From the NCBI GenBank assembly GCA_025924315.1, contig JAICIO010000005.1:62001-126000 (forward strand): DNA of 64,000 bases, read 5' to 3'. The notes beneath the pieces were generated by a model that worked only from the letters and a program-made list of their open reading frames with translations, was not told the DNA's origin and ran no database searches. How positions within the stretch are numbered: position 1 is the first letter of the stretch; every line of letters begins with the position of its first letter. Position numbers and translations under genes: made by a program. Source of the stretch: Phycisphaerae bacterium. Its GTDB lineage: Bacteria; Planctomycetota; Phycisphaerae; Tepidisphaerales; Tepidisphaeraceae. Positions 57,595 through 64,000 of this stretch are shown one piece after another.

Positions 57595-58138
57595 AGCTTT
57601 CGCGGGGTTCTTGAGTGTGCTGATGGGTTGTCATCCCCTGCACAATGCCCAGGCCCTCAAACCCGACCTCGCGAAGAATGATGAGGATTCGCAGCTGCAG
57701 TTCTGGCACACGCTGGCCGACGCGCCAGTCACGAGCAACGACGAGGCCTTTCACGGCCTGTTGCTCTACCTCCACGACAAGGACAACGCCGCCGATTACC
57801 CCGCTCGCGTGCAGCTTTTGAAAAACGAAGGGCTGCTGCCGAATTCGTTCAATGAGCCGGCCGACGCGCCCGCCTCGCGCGGAACGATCGCCGTGGCGCT
57901 GGTTCATGCGCTTCACGTAAAGGGTGGGATCAACCTGCACTTGCTGCCAATGTCGGAGCGGTACGCAACGCGTGAATTGCAATTCATCAATGTGTATCCG
58001 CCGAGCAGCGCCAACCAGACGTTCTCCGGCAACGAGTTCGTGGGTATAATTGGCCGAGTTGAAGACTATCAGCGCGGCGATCCCACCACAGCAGCACCCG
58101 CCGCGCCGACAGGGGACGCAAACGTGCCGGCGAAGTAA
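57590..58138 (+). CDS. Lipoprotein whose start codon lies in a repeat
   Basis: A 182-residue protein from ATG 57590, giving signal sequence TAFAGFLSVLMGC with lipobox LMGC. The reading frame is open back to 57482, but the additional residues contain HPERSEGS, the known translation of the repeat, and are not signal-like. The mature part contains WHTLADAPVTSNDEAFHGLL, LLKNEGLLPNSFNEPAD and a SMSER...YPPSSANQTFSG segment, without known domain. It probably works with the upstream barrel or downstream FecR-like protein at the envelope. Confidence 0.75.
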   Translation: MTAFAGFLSVLMGCHPLHNAQALKPDLAKNDEDSQLQFWHTLADAPVTSNDEAFHGLLLYLHDKDNAADYPARVQLLKNEGLLPNSFNEPADAPASRGTIAVALVHALHVKGGINLHLLPMSERYATRELQFINVYPPSSANQTFSGNEFVGIIGRVEDYQRGDPTTAAPAAPTGDANVPAK

Positions 58139-58155
58139 CGGGCAGAACCTACGTT

Positions 58156-58232
58156 GTAGGGTGCGCTTCAGCGCACCGGGTATTTTCGTTTTTTTCGCAT
58201 TCGAATAACCGGTGCGCTGAAGCGCACCCTAC
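58156..58232. repeat. Inverted repeat class B, copy 4
   Basis: Arms 58156-58177 and 58211-58232 (22 bp, perfect) around GGTGCGCTTCAGCGCACC. Outer flank of the right arm is AATAACC, as in copies 2 and 3. It lies between the lipoprotein and the FecR-domain gene. Confidence 0.95.
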
Positions 58233-58261
58233 GACGATCGCTCCCGAAGGAGGAGCGCACT

Positions 58262-59533
58262 ATGAAATCGCTCGTAACGTTCGCCGTTGTTGCTTCTATC
58301 GCGTTCGCAGTAAATACATTCGCTCAGAACACGCAGCCCTCGACCGCCGCCGCCACCACCGGTCCCGGCGTGCAGGAACTCAAAGTCACCGTCACCGGCG
58401 TGGAAGGCCACGTCCGCGTGCGCGAATCGGAAGATGCGCCCTTCAAGCCCGCCCAGGTCGGCATGGTGCTCGGACAGAACGCGGAATTTCAGACCGGCCC
58501 GCGCAGCGCCGTGCGGTTTGTCATCCCGCCGGATCAGACCATCACGCTGGATCGGCTCGGCACCGTGAAAGTGCTGACGGCGATCAATGACAATGGCAAG
58601 ATAAAAACGAATATCGGCATGAAGTACGGCCGAACACAGTACGACATCGAAGCGGCCGGTCGCGAGCACGAAGCGACGATCTCCAGCCCCAGCAGTACGC
58701 TCGCGGTGCGCGGCACGCATTTCATGGACTACGACCAGCGTCCGTTCCCCGCCGTCGCGACGAGCTTTGAAGGCCGCGTCGAAGTGCGCGGATTCAAGCA
58801 TCGCATGTTCATCGGCAATAAAGGCGGAAAGACGGTGCGCGTCGATTCACAGAGCAGCAGCGCCGCCGAGTATTCCAAGGGCAACGCGGTCGTCGATCCG
58901 TCGATCGCCCTCGCGCGCACCGATGCCGAATCCGACCTCATCGCCGCCCTCGTCTACGGCGGAGCAACCGTCTCCTACGACTACGAAAAAGGCATCCGCG
59001 TGATTCGCGGCGGGCGCCCGCTTACCGATAAGGAACTCATCCCGGTGCTTCCCGGCACGCTCAATTTCGTCCTGCGCTGGAACGGCAACGCCGACCTGAA
59101 CCTCGGCGTGATCAGCCCGGAAACGGTCGCCGGCGATACCAATAACCGCACCGTTTATCCCATCGGCGGAGTCAACGTCACCAAGAACGGCGGCGAGACG
59201 AGCTTCGATCACCGCGGCGGACCGAACGGCGGAATGGAAGTCGCCTTCTGGGGATCCAACTTCCCGCTCGGCATCTATCGCATCGGCGTGGTCTACATCT
59301 CTGGCGTGCAACCCATGCCCGCGACGGTGGATGCGTTCCTCGACGGCAAGCGCGTCGATATCTTTACGTCGCAAGGTCCGGTGCAAACGGCTCAGGTCGA
59401 TGCCGAACCCATCAACCCCGCGTTCGGCGCCGGCATCGCGGTGGGCACCGTTCGCCTGCTGGACGCGCCACAAGCCTCAGCCGCTGCCAAAGTTAAGGCG
59501 ACGGCAGTCCAATCTGTGGGACGCCGGAAGTAG
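58262..59533 (+). CDS. FecR-domain exported protein
   Basis: A 423-residue protein with a signal peptide ([18 protein letters not shown]) and GGAGGAG upstream of the ATG. Residues about 40-190 are a FecR-like domain ([56 protein letters not shown]). The following 230 residues include a beta-sandwich with [20 protein letters not shown], similar to a YfaP/pre-peptidase C-terminal type domain. It probably stands in the periplasm or outer membrane. Not linked to a TonB receptor, so not a classic iron regulator. Confidence 0.85.
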   Translation: MKSLVTFAVVASIAFAVNTFAQNTQPSTAAATTGPGVQELKVTVTGVEGHVRVRESEDAPFKPAQVGMVLGQNAEFQTGPRSAVRFVIPPDQTITLDRLGTVKVLTAINDNGKIKTNIGMKYGRTQYDIEAAGREHEATISSPSSTLAVRGTHFMDYDQRPFPAVATSFEGRVEVRGFKHRMFIGNKGGKTVRVDSQSSSAAEYSKGNAVVDPSIALARTDAESDLIAALVYGGATVSYDYEKGIRVIRGGRPLTDKELIPVLPGTLNFVLRWNGNADLNLGVISPETVAGDTNNRTVYPIGGVNVTKNGGETSFDHRGGPNGGMEVAFWGSNFPLGIYRIGVVYISGVQPMPATVDAFLDGKRVDIFTSQGPVQTAQVDAEPINPAFGAGIAVGTVRLLDAPQASAAAKVKATAVQSVGRRK

Positions 59534-59551
59534 GCTTACAAGGGCAAGTCA

Positions 59552-59577
59552 GGCAGTGGCACTTAAGTGCCACTGCC
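59552..59577. repeat. 26-bp perfect palindrome after FecR-domain gene
   Basis: GGCAGTGGCACTT and its exact complement, with no loop, 18 bp past the stop codon. No T-run follows; it could act as a weak terminator or RNA stabilising stem. Confidence 0.8.
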
Positions 59578-59718
59578 AGCGCGGAGATATCCACACGCGT
59601 CGAAATCAGGGCTCCCCCGGCAAAATCCAGACATATTTTCTTGCAATCGGTTCATCAGGCTTTAATCTGCCAAGTTCGGGGCTTCACGACCATTGCTCAC
59701 GATCGGAAGGGATTCACA

Positions 59719-62679
59719 ATGCCGCGAAAACAGCGACTTTGCGCCAATATCTTCGAATTGCAGGCGCTCGAAATCCGTCGGCTGCTCACCACCGCGACGA
59801 TCAACAACACCACGCATACGCTCGTCGTCACCGGCACCAGCAGTGCCGACACGATCACCCTGAACCAATCCGCCTCGACCGGCAAAGTCAGCGTTACGGG
59901 CGTTTCCACGACCTTCACACCCGGCACCGGAACCAACCAGTTCAACAAGATCAGCGTCGACGCCGGCGGCGGGAACGACACGATTCAGATTAACGGCAAC
60001 GTCGCGTACACCGCCGCGACGCTGGGTGGCGGAGGCGGCAACGACACGATGATCGGCGGAAGCAAAGCCGATCAACTCGCCGGCGGAAGCGGCTTCGACA
60101 CCGCGAACTATTCGCTGCGCACGACAGGGATTACCGTCACGATCAACAACGTCGCGGACGATGGCCAATCGGGCGAAGGCGATAACGTCACCAGCGACAC
60201 CGAAGAAGTGCTCGGCGGATCGGGCAACGACAAGTTCACCGGCAGCGGAAACGACGATTTCTTCGCCGGCGGCGCAGGCAACGACACCGCCTTCGGTGGC
60301 AACGGCAACGACGATCTCGTCGGCTCGACTGGTCAGGACTCGCTGGAAGGCCAGAACGGCGACGACTTCCTACAGGCCAAGAACAGTGACGTCGACACGG
60401 TGAAGGGCGGAACCAACACCGACGGCACGAGCGATCTCGACCTGGCCGAAGTCGACGGCATCGACGTCGGCACGCTTGGCCCCGTGCAGCAGCAACTCGC
60501 GTCACAAACCACGACCGTCGATCGAACCCAGCTCGACACGACGTACAACGGGACTGGAACGAATACCGGGCCGAGCCTCGGTTGGAATTCCGTCAGCGCC
60601 GCCACGATGGACTCGCAAGGCCGCGAGATCATCGTCGGGACGGCCACTCGAACCAATACTTTCCAGAACTCAAGCGAAGATATGGTCGCCGTGCGCTACA
60701 ACGCGGATGGCTCCTTTGACACCGGCTTCGGCTACAACGGAGAAGTTGATATCGATTTCACCGTCGTCGGAAATGGCTATTCGAGCAGCGACGTCGCCTA
60801 CGGCGTAACCACCGATGCGAACGACAACATCTACATCGTCGGCTCGAGTTCCATCTTTGACGGCTTCGGTATCCAGAACAGCGATTTCGCCCTCGCGAAA
60901 CTCAACAGCGGCGGGCAGCGCGATTCGCTCTTCGGCAGCAATGGAACGGTCACTGCAGATGTAAACGTGAACCCATCTGTCGGCGGCGGCTACAGCGATG
61001 AAGCCCATGATGTCGCGATCGATGCGAACAACAACATCGTCGTCGTCGGAACGCAGTTCAACAACAGCGGCTCTGACGCGATTGTCATGCGCTTCACGAG
61101 CAGCGGCAGCCCGGATTCGAACTTCAACGGGATTGGACAGAATTTCATCCATACGAGCAGTGAATTCTCGCAGGACGAATTCAACGCCCTGACCTTCCAA
61201 CCCGACGGCAGCAACCCCGCAAAGATCGTGGCGGTCGGTGGCGACGGCAACGGAAACATCCTCGTCGCGCGGTTTAACGACGATGGTTCGGCCGACTCGA
61301 CCTTTGGAAATGGCTACGGTTACACCACCGCGAATGTCTCTGACGGCAACTTCGATGTCGCCAACGCGGTAACGGTCGATCCCAGCAACAATATTTTCGT
61401 CGCTGGCGACTCGCAGATCGCCGGTCGCGGAATCGTCAACTCGAATCCGTTTTCGAACGAATCCGCACTCGTGGCGGAGTTCGGCCCAATCGGGCAATTC
61501 ACCGCCGGAACCATCTTCACCGACGCCCCCGGCGTGTTCACATCGATCGTGTACGACACGGCCGCGAACAATCTCATCGTCGCGGGCGCGAACGCAACCA
61601 ACTTCGTCTGGGGCACGGTCGACCCTTCCGATTTCAGCTCGCAGACGTTCGAAACCGATTTCACACCGGCGGGCAGCGGCGAGTATTACGATGTCGCGCA
61701 GGATGTCGCGATCACGAGCGACGGCAAGATCCAGCTCGGTGGATTCAGCGACACCGACGGCGACGGCGCTTACCAAACGTCTGTCGCGCGCTATGGGTTG
61801 GAATCCACCGGCACGCACGACAATACCGATGGCATCACCGATTTCGTCGACGACACCGAATTGCATTCAAATCCGCCGCCGTACCCGCTGAATCTGCGCC
61901 TGCAGAATCTTTCCACCAGCGCCCTGCTCTACGTGCTGGCACAGCCGGATTCCAACGGCGTCGCGACGTTCGATCTCACCAATGCAAACGACATTGTCAA
62001 CATTTACAACGGCGTTGACGGAAACGGCAACCCGCAGGTCTTCGTCAACGTGAACAACGTGGTGATCCCGTACGATCCGGGCAGCACGACGCTTTTCCGC
62101 TTCAACCTGAAGGGCGGAAACGACGTGCTCACGACCGGTGCGGGCGTGAACATTCCAATGATCGTACACGCAGGGGATGGAAACGACTTCGTCGTCACTG
62201 GAGACGGCAACGATTTGATCGACGGCGGAAACGGCGTCGATTTTCTCTCCGGCGGAAAGGGCAACGACGTGCTGCTCGGCGGAGATAACGTCGATGTGCT
62301 CGATGGCGACGACGGCAATGACCTGCTCATTGGCGGGGCCAAAAACGACGGACTTTTCGGAGGCGCCGGCGAGGACATCCTCATCGGCGGAACGACGTCC
62401 TACGACAACAACGAGACGGCGCTTCTGGCGATCATCAGCGAATGGGGGTCGAGCAACAGCAATGCCGACCGCATCGCCCACATCAAGGGAACGCTCTCCG
62501 GCGGCGCGAACGGCACGTACTTCCTCAAGGTCGGCACCGGCGCGACCGTCTTCAACGACAATTACACCGACGGCTTGACCGGTGGCACCGGACGCGACTG
62601 GTTCTTCCGCAGAAATACCAACCCGCAGCGCGACAGCATTCTCGACAATTCCACCGGCGAGGAAGTCACGAACATTTGA
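59719..62679 (+). CDS. Large surface protein with RTX-type calcium repeats and delta-60 repeats
   Basis: A 986-residue protein. ATG 59719 has GGAAGGGA upstream and is followed by an LE-x-R-x-LL export motif ([13 protein letters not shown]), a variant of LEPRxLL. Residues about 80-240 hold RTX-like nonapeptides ([40 protein letters not shown]), which bind calcium. Residues about 270-700 hold delta-60-type repeats ([37 protein letters not shown]). A further RTX block lies near 810-900 ([20 protein letters not shown]). The last 80 residues have a [20 protein letters not shown] pattern. It is a secreted or cell-surface protein of unknown function. Confidence 0.9.
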   Translation: MPRKQRLCANIFELQALEIRRLLTTATINNTTHTLVVTGTSSADTITLNQSASTGKVSVTGVSTTFTPGTGTNQFNKISVDAGGGNDTIQINGNVAYTAATLGGGGGNDTMIGGSKADQLAGGSGFDTANYSLRTTGITVTINNVADDGQSGEGDNVTSDTEEVLGGSGNDKFTGSGNDDFFAGGAGNDTAFGGNGNDDLVGSTGQDSLEGQNGDDFLQAKNSDVDTVKGGTNTDGTSDLDLAEVDGIDVGTLGPVQQQLASQTTTVDRTQLDTTYNGTGTNTGPSLGWNSVSAATMDSQGREIIVGTATRTNTFQNSSEDMVAVRYNADGSFDTGFGYNGEVDIDFTVVGNGYSSSDVAYGVTTDANDNIYIVGSSSIFDGFGIQNSDFALAKLNSGGQRDSLFGSNGTVTADVNVNPSVGGGYSDEAHDVAIDANNNIVVVGTQFNNSGSDAIVMRFTSSGSPDSNFNGIGQNFIHTSSEFSQDEFNALTFQPDGSNPAKIVAVGGDGNGNILVARFNDDGSADSTFGNGYGYTTANVSDGNFDVANAVTVDPSNNIFVAGDSQIAGRGIVNSNPFSNESALVAEFGPIGQFTAGTIFTDAPGVFTSIVYDTAANNLIVAGANATNFVWGTVDPSDFSSQTFETDFTPAGSGEYYDVAQDVAITSDGKIQLGGFSDTDGDGAYQTSVARYGLESTGTHDNTDGITDFVDDTELHSNPPPYPLNLRLQNLSTSALLYVLAQPDSNGVATFDLTNANDIVNIYNGVDGNGNPQVFVNVNNVVIPYDPGSTTLFRFNLKGGNDVLTTGAGVNIPMIVHAGDGNDFVVTGDGNDLIDGGNGVDFLSGGKGNDVLLGGDNVDVLDGDDGNDLLIGGAKNDGLFGGAGEDILIGGTTSYDNNETALLAIISEWGSSNSNADRIAHIKGTLSGGANGTYFLKVGTGATVFNDNYTDGLTGGTGRDWFFRRNTNPQRDSILDNSTGEEVTNI

Positions 62680-62708
62680 TCGCCTCGAAGATCCGAACAC
62701 TCACCCGG

Positions 62709-62739
62709 CGGGGTCACTTCAGTGACCCCGTCTTTTTTT
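62709..62739 (+). terminator. Intrinsic terminator after RTX protein gene
   Basis: Perfect 10-bp stem CGGGGTCACT / AGTGACCCCG, loop TC, followed by TCTTTTTTT, 29 bp after the stop codon. Confidence 0.92.
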
Positions 62740-62758
62740 GCTATAGAATCGACCCCAC

Positions 62759-63511
62759 ATGCCACGCGTGTCGCTTCTCATGTCCATGCACAATCGCGAC
62801 TCGTTCGTCGCGCAGGCGATCAAGAGTGTGCTCGCTCAAACGTTCCGCGATTTCGAATTGCTCGTTCGCGACGACGCTTCCACCGATCGCACGCTCGCCG
62901 TCGCGCGCGAAGCCGCGGGCGCCGACCCGCGCGTGCAGATCTTCGCGGGCGAGCACGTCGGCGTGATACGCGCTCTGAACGAGTTCGCATCCAAAGCCCA
63001 AGGCGAATACATCGGCTGGCTCGACAGCGACGACGCCCTCGCACCGCTTGCGTTGGCCGAGACCGTCCCCGTCCTCGACGCCTCGCCCGACGTTGGCATG
63101 GTTTACACCAACTACATCACGATGGACGAACTCGGACGCCAGGGCACTCTCGGCAAGCGCTGCTCGATCGCCTACTCAAAGGATCGCCTGCTCATCGACT
63201 TCATGACGTTCCACTTTCGATTGCTGCGAAAAAGCCTGTGGGACAGCCTCGGCGGGCTCGATCCGGTGGCGGAAGTTGCTGAAGATTACGACTTTTGTCT
63301 GCGCGCTTCGGAAGTGGCCGAGATCCGCCACGTGCCCAAAGCCCTCTACATTTACCGCGTGCACACGAACTCGATCTCCACGCAACGGCGCGTCGAACAA
63401 ATCCAGGCGTCGCAACGCGCGATCGAGCGCGCGCTCGTGCGCCGCGGGATGGACAAGAGCCACGAACTGCATGTCGAAATCGTCGGGCGATTTCAATTGC
63501 GTAAGAAATGA
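62759..63511 (+). CDS. Glycosyltransferase family 2
   Basis: A 250-residue GT-A enzyme: VSLLMSMHNRDSFVAQAIKS, FELLVRDDASTDRT (nucleotide site), GEYIGWLDSDDAL with DxD near residue 88, and AEVAEDYDFCLRASEVAEI (the ED of the catalytic region). Length is normal for GT2. ATG 62759 lies only 28 bp past the T-run of the previous terminator and shows no Shine-Dalgarno, but TATAGA 10 bp before it could permit a leaderless transcript. It is isolated from the main exopolysaccharide cluster. Confidence 0.92.
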   Translation: MPRVSLLMSMHNRDSFVAQAIKSVLAQTFRDFELLVRDDASTDRTLAVAREAAGADPRVQIFAGEHVGVIRALNEFASKAQGEYIGWLDSDDALAPLALAETVPVLDASPDVGMVYTNYITMDELGRQGTLGKRCSIAYSKDRLLIDFMTFHFRLLRKSLWDSLGGLDPVAEVAEDYDFCLRASEVAEIRHVPKALYIYRVHTNSISTQRRVEQIQASQRAIERALVRRGMDKSHELHVEIVGRFQLRKK

Positions 63512-63526
63512 TGGCGCGGGCTCGCG

Positions 63527-64000
63527 TTATTTATCTTTGATCTCTTCGAGAAGCTTCTTCGCCTCCTCGGCCGCTTTCGTATCGGGATAGTCGTCGATGA
63601 TTTTCTGAAGCTTCGTCCGCGCAAGCGAATAGCTCCCAGACGATACATAACTCTTTGCGAGGGACAGCGCGCGATTCGCCTGGTCGTCCTTGCTCACGGC
63701 GGCGGAGGGTCGCGATGTCGCGACGGTGGCGGGACGCGTTGCGGCGGCGACAGCGCCGCGCGACGGACCTTCATCGAGGTACTGAATTCCCTCATCAAAC
63801 CAGTCGCCGGTGTACGTGCTCCACAGATTGCACTTCGGTCCTTCAACCGGAAGAACCTTCACATATTTGAATCGCGCCGCGAGATAACCATCGCGGATGA
63901 CCAAGTCGTGCAGACGCTGGATCGTTTCCTCCTGACCGGTATCTTTCACGAGAAAGTAGCGAAGGTTCTTCGCCTGCGCGAATGATTCATCCCGCGGACG
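63527..64000 (-). CDS. C-terminal part of TPR-like protein, cut by window edge
   Basis: The frame is open from the edge (64000) to the stop at 63527, 157 codons, so the N-terminus is outside. It has RRDESFAQAKNL-like helical upstream sequence, then a segment with YTGDWFDEGIQYL, a Thr/Pro/Ala-rich linker, and a C-terminal helical hairpin NRALSLAKSYVSSGSYSLAR and IIDDYPDTKAAEEAKKLL that matches a TPR/YbgF-type repeat. It is convergent with the GT2 gene. Function unknown. Confidence 0.7.
   Translation of the reverse strand, partial: RPRDESFAQAKNLRYFLVKDTGQEETIQRLHDLVIRDGYLAARFKYVKVLPVEGPKCNLWSTYTGDWFDEGIQYLDEGPSRGAVAAATRPATVATSRPSAAVSKDDQANRALSLAKSYVSSGSYSLARTKLQKIIDDYPDTKAAEEAKKLLEEIKDK

Overview
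The window is high-GC bacterial DNA and most likely comes from a planctomycete, probably a Phycisphaerae/Tepidisphaerales-type lineage. This is inferred from marker families and no rRNA gene is present. The markers are a DUF1549/DUF1553 (PSCyt/PSD1) protein next to a DUF1501 protein, N-terminal LEPRxLL-type motifs on secreted proteins, several Tat-exported Gfo/Idh/MocA and TIM-barrel sugar proteins, a SUMF1-like protein and a DUF3500 protein.

Region 1-10.2 kb (minus strand) is a nearly complete tad/cpa locus for Flp (type IVc) pili. Three tandem Flp pilins come first, followed by prepilin peptidase, TadE, CpaB, secretin, TadZ/CpaE, TadA/CpaF, TadB, TadC and a small lipoprotein. An intrinsic terminator follows, and then the first codons of a TadG-like protein that runs off the left edge. 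A TTGACT-N17-TAATAC promoter precedes the pilins and leaves a leader of about 235 nt.

Region 10.3-20.7 kb (plus strand) holds a lipoprotein, the membrane-anchored cytochrome/DUF1549/DUF1553 protein with its DUF1501 partner, a strong terminator and a GH78 alpha-L-rhamnosidase. Region 21.0-29.7 kb is an exopolysaccharide cluster. It encodes a flippase fused to a nucleotidyltransferase-like and a P-loop kinase domain, an APH-like kinase, two GT4 glycosyltransferases, a Wzy/O-antigen-ligase-like protein and a NodB-type deacetylase; the first three genes overlap by 4 bp.

Region 29.7-40 kb holds two tandem paralogous secreted phosphoesterases, a SUMF1-like protein and ApbE whose divergent start codons overlap, a DUF3500 protein, and a sugar isomerase plus oxidoreductase pair. 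Region 40.2-54.7 kb is metabolic and housekeeping: an SNF2 helicase, ROK kinase divergent from a NagB-LmbE fusion, a ParE-type toxin-antitoxin pair, two oxidoreductases, a cell-wall amidase, a GntR/LacI hybrid regulator, MoeA with a coupled His-rich micropeptide, and two small membrane proteins of unusual composition. Region 54.7-64 kb encodes envelope proteins: a C39-like peptidase, an outer-membrane barrel, a lipoprotein, a FecR-domain protein, an RTX/delta-60 repeat protein, a GT2 glycosyltransferase and the C-terminus of a TPR-like protein.

The most striking non-coding feature is the set of long imperfect inverted repeats in the spacers between genes. There are ten sequence classes at fifteen places. 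One class shows compensatory base changes between copies, and two classes supply stop or start codons of neighbouring genes. No tRNA, rRNA, CRISPR array, insertion sequence or replication origin was seen.
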